NCBI RefSeq assembly: GCF_000739775.1
Contig: NZ_BBJH01000010.1
Location: 29,811-93,810, forward strand
Direction: 5' to 3'
DNA from: Paraburkholderia heleia NBRC 101817
Lineage (GTDB): Bacteria > Pseudomonadota > Gammaproteobacteria > Burkholderiales > Burkholderiaceae
DNA: 64,000 nucleotides
Shown one piece after another: positions 18,044 to 27,119 of the stretch (positions are counted from its first letter, which is position 1; each line of letters begins with the position of its first letter). The notes beneath the pieces were generated by a model that worked only from the letters and a program-made list of their open reading frames with translations, did no database searches and was not told where the DNA came from. The position numbers and the translations under genes were made by a program.

Positions 18044-18973
18044 ATGAGCGCTCCCGTAGTTTTTATCGACGGCGACCAGGGCACCACCGGGCTGCAAATC
18101 CACGACCGCCTGCGCAACCGGACCGACATCAGACTGTTCACACTCGCCGCTGCCGAGCGCAAGGATTCGCGGCGTCGCGCAGAAGCCATCAACGCCTGCG
18201 ATATCGCCATCCTCTGTTTGCCGGATGCCGCCGCGCGCGAGGCGGTGGGCGCCATCGTCAATCCTGCCGTCCGCGTGATCGACGCAAGCTCTGCCCACCG
18301 CACACAGCCGGGCTGGACCTACGGTTTTCCGGAGATGACGCCGGGGCAGGCCGAGCGAATTGCGAACGCACGTCGGGTCACCAATCCTGGTTGCTATCCG
18401 ACCGGTGCAGTTGGCCTGTTGCGTCCGTTGGTACAGGCCGGGCTCATACCGGGCAATTACCCGATCAGCATTCATGCGGTATCCGGCTACTCCGGACGCG
18501 GGCGTGCCGGCGTGGCGGAACACGAGGGGCCGGGAGCCGCCGGCGCGCCTTCATACTGCGTCTACGGCCTGGAACTCGCGCACAAGCACACGCCGGAGAT
18601 CCAGCAGCACGCCTCGCTTGCGCAACGACCGATTTTCGTCCCTGCGTACGGAGCGTTCCGCCAGGGCATCGTGCTGACGGTTCCGCTGGCGTTGCGGATG
18701 CTGGCACCCGGCGTGGATGGCGCCACGATGCACGCATGCCTCGCACGTCACTATGCCGGGGCGACCCACGTACGGGTCTTGCCGCTGCACGAATCGCGTG
18801 CCTTAAAACACCTGGATCCGCAAGTGCTGAACGGTACGAACGACATGCACTTGAGCGTATTTCCTGACGTGGAACACGGGCACGTCCTGCTGTCCGCGGT
18901 TTTCGACAATCTTGGCAAAGGCGCATCCGGCGCCGCGGTGCAGAACCTGAATCTCATGCTCACCCGGCAATAG
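18044..18973 (+). CDS. argC: N-acetyl-gamma-glutamyl-phosphate reductase, type 2
   Basis: 309 residues, the short (type 2) ArgC length. It has an N-terminal NADP site ([14 protein letters not shown]), DASSAHR, GFPEM, the catalytic cysteine region [11 protein letters not shown] at about 115-125, and [10 protein letters not shown]. The enzyme reduces N-acetylglutamyl phosphate to the semialdehyde in arginine synthesis. It is not in an arg operon and is divergent from a LysR gene, so it may be a second, regulated copy or may serve a related pathway. Another arginine gene, argG, lies 20 kb away in this window. Confidence 0.88.
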   Translation: MSAPVVFIDGDQGTTGLQIHDRLRNRTDIRLFTLAAAERKDSRRRAEAINACDIAILCLPDAAAREAVGAIVNPAVRVIDASSAHRTQPGWTYGFPEMTPGQAERIANARRVTNPGCYPTGAVGLLRPLVQAGLIPGNYPISIHAVSGYSGRGRAGVAEHEGPGAAGAPSYCVYGLELAHKHTPEIQQHASLAQRPIFVPAYGAFRQGIVLTVPLALRMLAPGVDGATMHACLARHYAGATHVRVLPLHESRALKHLDPQVLNGTNDMHLSVFPDVEHGHVLLSAVFDNLGKGASGAAVQNLNLMLTRQ

Positions 18974-19339
18974 ACCCGCGACGCCGTTTTGCCCTCCCCC
19001 GATTGCGAGTACACCGCACGCGAGCGCAGTCAAGTCAGCGATTGGCCTGCGGCTAATCTGGCTCGCCCGGCGGCGTGTTCGGATGAGCCAGGACGCTGTC
19101 CTTGAATGCCTTCCCCATTTTGCGTCACGCTCGTGGGCACAATCATCGGGGGATAGCTGTTTGACAGTCTCCATCAAATGATGGAGGTCAAAACGATCAC
19201 GCGCGCATACGATCGAAACAGACGACAGCGATAACGTTTGGGCGCTGCAAATTCTGGCAAGGGGTCGAACCAGGGTTCGGATGAACGGGCCGTTTGCAGC
19301 ACGAGTCAGGCGGTGTAATCAACCCGGAGGTGGGCCATT
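18974..19339. other. Intergenic region with a small inverted repeat
   Basis: 366 bases without a gene. At 19169-19186 the sequence CTCCATCAAATGATGGAG forms a perfect 7-bp stem with a 4-base loop; it could be an operator or a weak hairpin. The purine-rich AACCCGGAGGTGGGCC before 19340 carries the ribosome site of the next gene. Confidence 0.4.
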
Positions 19340-19642
19340 ATGAAGACGCTAGTCCAGACAGTTTGCGCGGTCGCCGTCATGGCTGTGCCACTTGCATCGT
19401 CGGCGCAGTCGGATGGCGGGCTGACGCGCGCACAGGTCGAGACGGAGATCGCTCAGCTTCAGCAAGCCGGCTTCAATCCGGCCAATGCGAATACCGTCGA
19501 CTTTCCCGCCAACATGCAGGCGACCGACGCAGCTGCCGCAGGCCAGGGTAGCGGCTACGGCCCCGCAATGAACGGCTCGTCGCAGATGGGCCATCCGGCC
19601 AGCCCGACCGGGATGAAGCCGGTCTTCTTTGGCGGGTCGTAA
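19340..19642 (+). CDS. DUF4148 exported protein
   Basis: 100 residues with a signal peptide (MKTLVQTVCAVAVMAVPLASSAQS). It carries the DUF4148 core LTRAQVETEIAQLQQAGFNP, and the rest is Gly/Ala/Ser rich. These small periplasmic proteins are abundant in Burkholderiales, often in many copies per genome, and have no assigned function. GGAGG stands seven bases before the ATG. Confidence 0.85.
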   Translation: MKTLVQTVCAVAVMAVPLASSAQSDGGLTRAQVETEIAQLQQAGFNPANANTVDFPANMQATDAAAAGQGSGYGPAMNGSSQMGHPASPTGMKPVFFGGS

Positions 19643-19791
19643 GCCTTTTCGTCTGGCCAGGCCGGGCGATAGAGAGCATGCCGTCTCTCTGCGGGACGGC
19701 GTGGAGCATCGTGCTATGCGCTTCGCGCCGTTCACGAATGCAATATGCTTGTTCTGCACTCCTTCCGGACAGCCGACACCGGCCTGTTCGT

Positions 19792-20367
19792 TCATGGTTT
19801 GACAGCGAGCACGCATATCGCCTTCGCTATTTCGACGAGCTTCGCTTCGACGAAGCCAGCGGCGGTTAGTCGTTCGATCAACCCGCCCGGCTCCTGGCCG
19901 GAATAAGTCGTGAAACCGAGCGCGACTGTGCCCCCGGCTTTCATGGCCCGCCGTATCTCGGCGAGGCCGGTTTCGGAGTCCTGCCAAACCTGCATGGAGT
20001 TGATAGCCAGCACCTTGTCGAAGGTGTTGTCGTCGAACGGCAGTCGCTCCACCGAACCGATTCGCAGGCCGACCCGGCCACGAGCCATTGCCGCGCCGTT
20101 GCGGGCTGTGGCCTGCTCCAGCATTTCCTGGGATGGGTCGATGCCGTCAACATGCCCGGAGCGTGTCGCTGCTGCGAGAAGCTGAATGCCCGCGCCGGGC
20201 CCAAATCCGATTTCCAGCACCCGGTCGTTTTCCCGAATCTCGAGAAGGCCGATCGCCCAGGCCGCGCACGGTTGGTTCATCCTTGCCATGACTGCGCCGC
20301 CGAGCCGGCCGAGGATGCCTTCGGGTCGACCGAATGTTCGCATCAAAACACGTTCGAGTGCGCCCAT
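19792..20367 (-). CDS. Class I SAM-dependent methyltransferase
   Basis: 191 residues from ATG 20367, which has GGGAGAAG upstream (an alternative ATG at 20382 is in frame). Motif I is VLEIGFGPGAGIQLL at about 50-64, followed by the acidic GIDPSQEM loop, SVERLPFDDNTFDKVLAINSM and a UbiE/COQ5-like methyl-transfer fold. The acceptor is unknown. A long open frame continues upstream to 21003, but its translation there is not protein-like. Confidence 0.8.
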   Translation of the reverse strand: MGALERVLMRTFGRPEGILGRLGGAVMARMNQPCAAWAIGLLEIRENDRVLEIGFGPGAGIQLLAAATRSGHVDGIDPSQEMLEQATARNGAAMARGRVGLRIGSVERLPFDDNTFDKVLAINSMQVWQDSETGLAEIRRAMKAGGTVALGFTTYSGQEPGGLIERLTAAGFVEAKLVEIAKAICVLAVKP

Positions 20368-20884
20368 GATCGCTTCTCCCATGTTGCATGCAAGAAGTCT
20401 ATCAGCGCCTTCTGGACCGGCATCAATGACGCTCGTCTGCCAGCAGGCTGCCGGAATTGGCGTGCGTGAGGCCCCGGAAGCGGTTCCACCGGCTACGGCC
20501 GCGCATCGGGATCGACCACCGCGCTCACGCGTGCACGTAACCCGGTTACGCAGCCATCGACGGCAAATGGCTTCACGCCGGCAGGGCGTACTTGCCCTGA
20601 TTGCTCCGATTCGGTCGGTTATGCAGAAATGCGCATTGAAACCGTCGTGAATGGTCAAGACGAAGCGATATTGGCTTCCTATAGTCGCTTTCAGCGTTTC
20701 GCCCCGGCGATATTCAGGCAGGGCGGTTCGATCGATACCACGCCTATTCTGGAGGAGCCCAGCACGCAGTCGACGCGAACAAGAGAGTCGTGAACCCGCC
20801 GATACCCGGCCGCGCGAAGCGGGCGAGCCCGGCCGGTATGCACGCCACAGCAGTGAACCCATGCTTGCCGACAAAGGAAACAAC
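20368..20884. other. Intergenic region upstream of the LivJ-type gene
   Basis: 517 bases between divergent genes with no recognised domain on either strand. It presumably holds both promoters. An AAAGGAAACAAC ribosome site ends at 20884. Confidence 0.4.
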
Positions 20885-22033
20885 ATGCGTTTTGCGAAGA
20901 CTCTTACCCCTATCGCAGTTTCAGTTGGAGCACTTCTCGCTATTGCACCGCTCGCCTCGCGCGCGGATACCGTCGTTAAAATCGGCTTTGCCGCGCCGCT
21001 CACCGGACCGAACGCCAGTTACGGCAAGGACCTGGAAAACGGCGTCAAGATGGCCCTCGACGACGCCAAGGCGCAAGGCGTCAAAATCAACGGTCAGCCG
21101 GTCTCGTTCGAGCTTGTCGCCGAAGACGATCAGGCCGATCCGCGCGTGGGCGTGCAGGTCGCGCAAAAGCTCGTGGACGAAGGCGTTTCGGTCGTCGTTG
21201 GCCACTTCAACTCGGGTACGACCATTCCCGCCTCCGAGCTGTACGAGAAGGCGGGCCTGCCCGACATCGATCCGGCGGCGACGAACCCGGTCATCAGCGG
21301 CCGCGGCTTCAAGAACGTCTTCATGGTGATCTCGAGCGACGCGCAAAACGCGGGCACCGCGGGCGCCTACGCGGTCACGACGACGAAGGCGAAGCGCATC
21401 GCCGTAATCGACGACCGCACGGCGTTCGGCCAGGGCGAAGCCGACGAATTCGTGAAGGCCGTCAAGGCGCACGGCGGCGAGATCGTCGACCGCGAGTACA
21501 CGACGAACCAGGCAACGGACTTCAAGACGCAGCTCACGAACATCAAGAGCAAGAACCCCGATCTGATTTTCGTGGGCGCTCTTAATCCGCAGGCGGCCGG
21601 CATCATGAAGCAGATGGCCCAGCTCGGCATCAAGGCGCAGTACGTGGGCGGCGGCGGCGTGAAGGATGTCGATTTCATCAAGCTCGCGGGCGACGTGTCC
21701 GAAGGCGCCATGGCGTGGGAGTACGGCCGTCCGCTCGACAGCACGCCGGTCGGCGCGAAGTTCGCCGATCGCTTCAAACAGAAGTACGGCGTGGAAGTGC
21801 TCTCGTACGCGCCGTTCGGCTACGACGCGGCGTGGGCCGCCATCAAGGCGATGCAGGCCGCCAATTCGACGAAGCCCTCCGATTATCGCGCGAAGCTGCA
21901 AGCCAGCAGCTTTGACGGCATCACCGGCGATATCGGGTTCAACACGAATGGCTCGCTCAAGAACGGTTCGTCCACGGTCTATCAGGTGAAGAACGGCCAG
22001 TGGGTGACGGTCAAGACGGTCAGCGGCCTCTGA
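20885..22033 (+). CDS. Branched-chain amino acid ABC transporter substrate-binding protein
   Basis: 382 residues of the LivJ/LivK type I periplasmic-binding family. A signal peptide (MRFAKTLTPIAVSVGALLAIAPLASRA) precedes VVKIGFAAPLTGPNASYGKDLENG. Later blocks are VGHFNSGTTIPASELYEKAGL, RIAVIDDRTAFGQGEADEF and YAPFGYDAAWAAI. It delivers leucine/isoleucine/valine or related ligands to an ABC permease. No permease or ATPase gene is nearby, so it works with a transporter encoded elsewhere or has another role. The start has AAAGGA upstream. A 15-bp GC-rich hairpin follows. Confidence 0.9.
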   Translation: MRFAKTLTPIAVSVGALLAIAPLASRADTVVKIGFAAPLTGPNASYGKDLENGVKMALDDAKAQGVKINGQPVSFELVAEDDQADPRVGVQVAQKLVDEGVSVVVGHFNSGTTIPASELYEKAGLPDIDPAATNPVISGRGFKNVFMVISSDAQNAGTAGAYAVTTTKAKRIAVIDDRTAFGQGEADEFVKAVKAHGGEIVDREYTTNQATDFKTQLTNIKSKNPDLIFVGALNPQAAGIMKQMAQLGIKAQYVGGGGVKDVDFIKLAGDVSEGAMAWEYGRPLDSTPVGAKFADRFKQKYGVEVLSYAPFGYDAAWAAIKAMQAANSTKPSDYRAKLQASSFDGITGDIGFNTNGSLKNGSSTVYQVKNGQWVTVKTVSGL

Positions 22034-22040
22034 TCGCCCA

Positions 22041-22073
22041 CGCGAACCTCGCCTGTTTCAGGCGAGGTTCGCG
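22041..22073 (+). terminator. Strong hairpin after the LivJ-type gene
   Basis: Perfect inverted repeat CGCGAACCTCGCCTG / CAGGCGAGGTTCGCG with a 3-base loop, starting 7 bases after the stop codon. No long T-run follows, but the position is that of a transcription terminator or 3'-end stabiliser. Confidence 0.65.
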
Positions 22074-22422
22074 CACAAAGCGAGAGGTCGCGCAGCGCCG
22101 GCAGCTGCATTCCTGAAATACCAGCTGGATATCCGCCACGATCCCCAATTGCCCCGCCCCCGCTGCGGACCTCGTGCCGCCGTCGCCCTGGCTCGCGGGG
22201 CAGGCCGCCTTCGCGCTATCCCGCAAATACGCGCCCTGAAGCCGCGCGCTCAAAACCGAAACGCAATATGAGGGGGCCCGTGCATCCGTGCCCCACTATT
22301 TAGCCGATTCGGAGCACAATACCTTCAGTCAAATTTGTCTGCTTTCCGGACGCGAGCGGCCCTTCACGGCGGCACGCCACGATCGCCATTCCCGAGCTGC
22401 GCATCAACCCAAAAGTCATCAT
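22074..22422. other. Intergenic region without recognised gene
   Basis: About 350 bases between the terminator and the diguanylate cyclase gene. An in-frame GTG at 22288 would add 45 residues to the cyclase, but they are not protein-like. No other feature was seen. Confidence 0.35.
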
Positions 22423-23814
22423 ATGGACGGCTTGCTGATCGGTCCGGCAACACGCAGACAGGCGCTCTTCGCCAGCGTATGCGCGTTTGCGATCCTCCTT
22501 ACGCTCGCGCTCGCGGCGCCACGTGCGCGCGACGCTCTGCCCGGCATCGCCCCGTTCATGCCGATGTGCGCGCTCACGGTGTTCACCACGTCGAGCATCG
22601 CGGCGTTCCTGCTGGGCGCACGTTTCGCGGCCACGCGCGTGGCCATGCTCGCCGCGTTGGGCGGCGCCTACGCGTTCACGGCCATTACCGTCGCGCTGCA
22701 ACTGTTGATGTTTCCTGGCGTGTTTGCGCGCACGGGGCTATTCGGCGCGCTCCCGAATAGCGCCGAATGGATGTGGGTGTTCTGGCACGCTGGCTTTCCC
22801 GCACTCGTCATCGTGGCCGAACTGGTGCGAAAGCGCCTGCCCGCCTCGCCGTTCGCCCGCGAACGTCTCGACGCGCGCGGCTGGCTGCTGATCGCGGGCC
22901 CGGCGGCGGTTGCCGCGCTGCTGGGCGTGCTTGTCACGCACGTGGACCTCGCATCGCCGTTTCGCGACGTTGCGAGCGCCGCGCCGGCGTCGGCCATCGC
23001 GGACAATCTCGCGGGCCTCGTGATTTGCGCGCTCAACCTGATCGCCATCGCGCTCGTGCTGCTCAAGGGACGGCTGCGCCTCGTGCTCGATTGGTGGATC
23101 GTCGTGGCGCTGCTCGCCTCGCTCGTCGACGCCGCGCTCAATACGCTCAGCATCGAGCGCTTCACGGTGGGCTGGTATGTCGCGCGCGTGTTCAGCATGT
23201 TCGCGCCAGGCGTGCTCGTGTGCGTACTGGTGTGGGAAGTCACGACGCTCTATCGCCAGCTCGCCGATGAACACGCAACGCTGATCCGCGCCTCCGCACG
23301 CGACGCGCTCACGCACGTCTATAACCGCAGCTATTTCGACGAGCAGTTCCGCGAGGCCTTCGAGCGCGCCGTGCGCAGCGGCCAGCCGCTCTCGCTCGTG
23401 ATGCTCGATGTCGATCACTTCAAGCACTACAACGACGCCTTCGGCCATCTGCACGGCGACGCCTGCCTCGGCGCCGTAGCGGGTGCGCTAGCCGCCACGC
23501 TTGCGAGCACGTTGCCCGCGCCAGGCGGTTTCGTCGCCCGCTATGGCGGCGAAGAATTCGCGCTCGTCCTGCCCGATACCGGCGCGGATGAAGCCGCGGC
23601 GCTCGCCGAACGCGCACGCGCCGCCGTCGAGCAACTCGGCATTCCCTCGCCCGCCGCAGGCGGCTATGTGACGGTGAGTGCGGGCTGCGCCACCCGCGAC
23701 GCGATCGTTGCGTCGTCCCCCAATGCGCTGATCGAAGCCGCCGATGCCGCGCTGTATGCGGCCAAACAAGCTGGCCGCAACCGCGTGAGCCACGCGGGCG
23801 CGAGCTTCGCGTAA
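22423..23814 (+). CDS. Membrane-anchored diguanylate cyclase (GGDEF)
   Basis: 463 residues. The first 280 hold about eight membrane spans and resemble a MASE4-type sensory module (PNSAEWMWVFWHAGFPALVI). The C-terminal GGDEF domain has RDALTHVYNRSYFD, LVMLDVDHFKHYNDAFGHLHGD and the active GGEEF in RYGGEEFALVLP. It therefore should make cyclic di-GMP at the inner membrane in response to an unknown signal. No EAL domain is present. ATG 22423 was chosen because the hydrophobic domain begins right after it. Confidence 0.85.
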   Translation: MDGLLIGPATRRQALFASVCAFAILLTLALAAPRARDALPGIAPFMPMCALTVFTTSSIAAFLLGARFAATRVAMLAALGGAYAFTAITVALQLLMFPGVFARTGLFGALPNSAEWMWVFWHAGFPALVIVAELVRKRLPASPFARERLDARGWLLIAGPAAVAALLGVLVTHVDLASPFRDVASAAPASAIADNLAGLVICALNLIAIALVLLKGRLRLVLDWWIVVALLASLVDAALNTLSIERFTVGWYVARVFSMFAPGVLVCVLVWEVTTLYRQLADEHATLIRASARDALTHVYNRSYFDEQFREAFERAVRSGQPLSLVMLDVDHFKHYNDAFGHLHGDACLGAVAGALAATLASTLPAPGGFVARYGGEEFALVLPDTGADEAAALAERARAAVEQLGIPSPAAGGYVTVSAGCATRDAIVASSPNALIEAADAALYAAKQAGRNRVSHAGASFA

Positions 23815-24031
23815 CGCGTGCCGATTCGTTGCTGCTCGCGCTGGCGTAAGCGGCATTGCCAAAAGCGCAACGCATTTGGGTTTCAACCAGGTGCTTCCAT
23901 GTCCCGGCATCAATAAAGTGCGTGCTAAGGCCTGTATCGGCATTTGCATACGTCGCGCACAATCCATGCAAATACATCGATGCATGCACATATGTTCCCC
24001 ACACGCTTTCAAAATGTAATGAGGAATCGGG

Positions 24032-25429
24032 ATGTCCATTGAAAAATCGGCGGAAATTGCCGCCCGCTTCGACCGGCTACCGCCTTCGCGCACAGTCTGG
24101 TCGATGGTGATCCTGCTGTCGCTCGGCGGCGTATTCGAGTTTTACGACCTCTTCTTCACGGGCTATGTCGCGCCCGGCATGGTGCATTCGGGTCTTTTCA
24201 CACCCGAATCACTCGGTTTCTTTTCCGCACTCGGGCCGCTCAAGGTGGCCGGCTTCGGCACCTTCGTGTTCTCGACCTTCGCCGGGCTGTGGGTCGGCGC
24301 GCTCGCGTTCGGCCAGGTCGCGGACAGGTTCGGGCGGCGCATCATCTTCACGTGGTCGCTGATCTGGTACATCGTCTGCACGGCGATCATGGCATTTCAG
24401 ACGAGCGGCCAGGCGCTCAATATCTGGCGCTTCATTGCCGGCATCGGCATTGGCATCGAGCTCGTGACCATCGACACGTATATTTCCGAGCTGATCCCAA
24501 GCGGCGAGCGCGGCCGCGCCTATGCGGTCAACCAGTTCATCACGTTCAGCGTGGTGCCCGTGGTCGCGTTTCTCGCCTATATCCTCAAGGACTCGCATCC
24601 TGTCGGCCTCGACTACTGGCGCGTCGTGATCCTGATCGGCTCGATAGGCGCGGTGGTGGTATGGTTCCTGCGCCGGAGCATTCCCGAAAGCCCGCGCTGG
24701 CTCGCGCGCAATGGCCGCGAGGACGAAGCAGAACGTATCGTTGCCGACATCGAGCGGCGCGTAGCCGCCGAAACGGGCACGGCTTTGCCGCCACTCGGGG
24801 CGATCTCGCTCGAAAAGGCCGGGCGCGGCTCGCTCGGCGAAGTGCTGCGCGCGCCGTATTTGCGGCGCACGGTCATTCTGTCGATTTTCAACATGGCGCA
24901 GGTGATCGGATTTTACGGTTTCGCCGCATGGGTGCCCACGCTGCTGATCGCCCGGGGCGTCCACATCACGCAAAGTCTTGCGTACGCCTTTGTGATTGCC
25001 ATTGCCAATCCGTTCGGACCGCTGATTGGCGTGTGGTTCGCCGACAAGCTGGAGCGCAAGACACAGATCGTCGGCGGCCTCCTCATTATGGGGGTGGTCA
25101 TCACGCTATTCGCGCAAGCCACGCAGCCGTGGGCCCTGATCGTGCTAGGCGTGCTCTTCACGCTCGCTTCGAACGTGATGTCCTACGCCTATCACGGTTA
25201 CCAGGCCGAGCTTTACCCTACGCGCATCCGCGCTCGCGCCGTCGGCTTCGTCTACTCGTGGAGCCGTATTGCCGCCGCGTTCGCGGGGTTGGCCATCGGC
25301 ATCCTGCTCCATCATTACGGTGTGCCTGGCGTCGCGGTGTTCATTGGCGCTTCGATGCTCGTGGGCATCGTGATGATTCTGCTTGGGCCGGTTACGCGCG
25401 GGCTCTCGCTCGAATCGATCAGCCATTGA
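24032..25429 (+). CDS. MFS transporter, sugar/metabolite:H+ symporter family
   Basis: 465 residues, 12 membrane spans. Marks are GGVFEFYDLFFTGYVAPGM in the first span, GQVADRFGRRIIF, RFIAGIGIGIELVTIDTYISELIP and PESPRWLARNGREDEAERIV at the mid-loop, and LYPTRIRARAVGFVYSWSR near the end. This is the sugar-porter/metabolite symporter type. The substrate cannot be told. It is convergent with the TauE/SafE gene. Confidence 0.82.
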   Translation: MSIEKSAEIAARFDRLPPSRTVWSMVILLSLGGVFEFYDLFFTGYVAPGMVHSGLFTPESLGFFSALGPLKVAGFGTFVFSTFAGLWVGALAFGQVADRFGRRIIFTWSLIWYIVCTAIMAFQTSGQALNIWRFIAGIGIGIELVTIDTYISELIPSGERGRAYAVNQFITFSVVPVVAFLAYILKDSHPVGLDYWRVVILIGSIGAVVVWFLRRSIPESPRWLARNGREDEAERIVADIERRVAAETGTALPPLGAISLEKAGRGSLGEVLRAPYLRRTVILSIFNMAQVIGFYGFAAWVPTLLIARGVHITQSLAYAFVIAIANPFGPLIGVWFADKLERKTQIVGGLLIMGVVITLFAQATQPWALIVLGVLFTLASNVMSYAYHGYQAELYPTRIRARAVGFVYSWSRIAAAFAGLAIGILLHHYGVPGVAVFIGASMLVGIVMILLGPVTRGLSLESISH

Positions 25430-25441
25430 GTCAGGCGATCG

Positions 25442-26239
25442 TCAAAACAGGACGTGCGATTTGACGATCATCTGCACGGCTGCGGCCAGCACGCACACGA
25501 GCACGACCACGCGAAACGCGAGCGGATGCAGGCTGTCGCGCAACGGCCGAATGAGCAGCATGCCCGCGATGGCGGGCACGCTGGCCGCCGCCGAAATCGC
25601 GAGATCCATGAAACCCGCGTGCGCGCCGTGGCTGAACGTCGTGATGAGCGTGATAACCGAAACGACGAGAATGATCGCAATCTGTTTCGTGAACGCGCGG
25701 CCCGTGGCGCCCGACGCGATCAGATACATGGCGAGCAAGGGCCCCGGCACGGCGGCAATGCTCTCCATGAGCGCCGCCCCGAAACCGAGCGCGAAACCCA
25801 CTGGCCGCGCGAGCGCAGGCGCGAGTTTGAAACGCGGCGAAACGAGCAAAAGCAACGCCGCCACGATCAACGCCACGCCCGAGGCCGCCTGGGCGTGATG
25901 CGGCTCCAGCGCGATCAGCACGGAAACCCCAATCACATTGCCGATCACGGTGCCAATCAACGGCGCCGCGATATTGCGCACGGTAGGCAGCATTTCGCCG
26001 CCCTCCAGCGCCTGCGGAATATTGCCGAGAATGATCGGCATGGACAGCAGCAGCACCGCTTCCTTGACCGGCAAAAAATGCGTGACGATGGGCATGGCCA
26101 CAAGCGGCACGCCGATGCCCGTCACGCCCTTCACCATACCGCCCAGCACGAGCGCAACCGCAATGCCGAGCCATTGAAGTACGTCGAGCGACTGCAGATG
26201 GGGCGCGAGAAGACCCGAGGAAAAAGAAAAGCCGGACAT
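25442..26239 (-). CDS. TSUP-family membrane permease (TauE/SafE)
   Basis: 265 residues, about eight membrane spans with the TSUP start GMVKGVTGIGVPLVAMPIVTHF in the N-terminal repeat and GFALGFGAALMESIAAVPGPLLAMYL in the second half. Members export or import sulfite, sulfoacetate and other small organic anions. There is no neighbour that points to a substrate. Confidence 0.8.
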   Translation of the reverse strand: MSGFSFSSGLLAPHLQSLDVLQWLGIAVALVLGGMVKGVTGIGVPLVAMPIVTHFLPVKEAVLLLSMPIILGNIPQALEGGEMLPTVRNIAAPLIGTVIGNVIGVSVLIALEPHHAQAASGVALIVAALLLLVSPRFKLAPALARPVGFALGFGAALMESIAAVPGPLLAMYLIASGATGRAFTKQIAIILVVSVITLITTFSHGAHAGFMDLAISAAASVPAIAGMLLIRPLRDSLHPLAFRVVVLVCVLAAAVQMIVKSHVLF

Positions 26240-26370
26240 CGGTGACGATCAGGGCATTGGCGCGCGTGGTTTCGCGCCGCTCATGTGAAAGTGGCCGCGG
26301 GCGTCGAAACGCCGGCGCGGCCACCGGTTCGCAAGCGAATTTCGCTTATGCGCTTTTCTCAGCGGCTTAA

Positions 26371-26883
26371 TTAAGCAGCCGCTGCGGCTTGTGCCGGCTT
26401 GGCGGCCGCTTTACGGCCTGCCGTTTTACGCGCCGCCCGCTTTGCGGGTGCAGCTTTCTTCGCGGGCGCGGCCTTGGCGCGCTTCGCCACGGTCTTTTTC
26501 ACCGCCGCCCCATTGGCGCGCGGTTTGCGCGCGACCTTGGCAGCAGCCTTTGCCGCGCTGCCGTCGATCAGGAATTTCGAACGGTCTTTCACGTCGCGAA
26601 TCCATGCCGGCGCACGGCCACGGCCGGTCCACGTGGCGCCCGTTTTCGGGTCGGCGTATTTGGCCGCAACGGTGCGCCTTGCACCGGCAGCCTTGACGCC
26701 TTTGCCAGGCTTGCGGCCGCGCCGCTTGCCGATAAAGCGGTCGATGTCGGCCACGCTCAGGCCATGTTTGACCATCAGTTCGCGGATTTTTGCGAGACCG
26801 GCCGACGCTTGTTTTTCCACGATCGATTCGGCCTGCTTTTGCAGCTTTGCGATCTTCGATTGAATTGCATCCAGGGTGACCAT
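26371..26883 (-). CDS. H-NS family nucleoid protein with histone H1-like tail
   Basis: 170 residues. Residues 1-45 form the oligomerising coiled coil (LDAIQSKIAKLQKQAESIVEKQ) and residues about 50-100 carry the H-NS DNA-binding motif (YADPKTGATWTGRGRAPAWI). The last 60 or so residues are an Ala/Lys/Pro tail (VKKTVAKRAKAAPAKKAAPAK) like bacterial histone H1 proteins. It is a xenogeneic-silencing type nucleoid protein; the tail should add nonspecific DNA affinity. Located close to the replicon core. Confidence 0.85.
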   Translation of the reverse strand: MVTLDAIQSKIAKLQKQAESIVEKQASAGLAKIRELMVKHGLSVADIDRFIGKRRGRKPGKGVKAAGARRTVAAKYADPKTGATWTGRGRAPAWIRDVKDRSKFLIDGSAAKAAAKVARKPRANGAAVKKTVAKRAKAAPAKKAAPAKRAARKTAGRKAAAKPAQAAAAA

Positions 26884-27119
26884 TCACATCTCCTTATTCA
26901 CGGTTTTTACGGACACCCTTCAACCGTTACTGGCCGATTGCGATCCTGTGCGATCCTGTCGGCCGGGGCGTCGCGAAAGACAGGTGATTATGAAGTCAAA
27001 TCACGCATGCTGGCAAATTATACGAATGTTTTGTAGTGGAAAACATGTTTCCTGATCAGACTATTGATCGTTCCGCATACAAAGTCCCCATGAATTCTCT
27101 TTGAGCAACATTCGCACCG

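Noticed and set aside
20368..21003. N-terminal extension of the methyltransferase
   Set aside because: The added 200 residues are Arg/Ser-rich and not protein-like; a good ribosome site supports the start at 20367.
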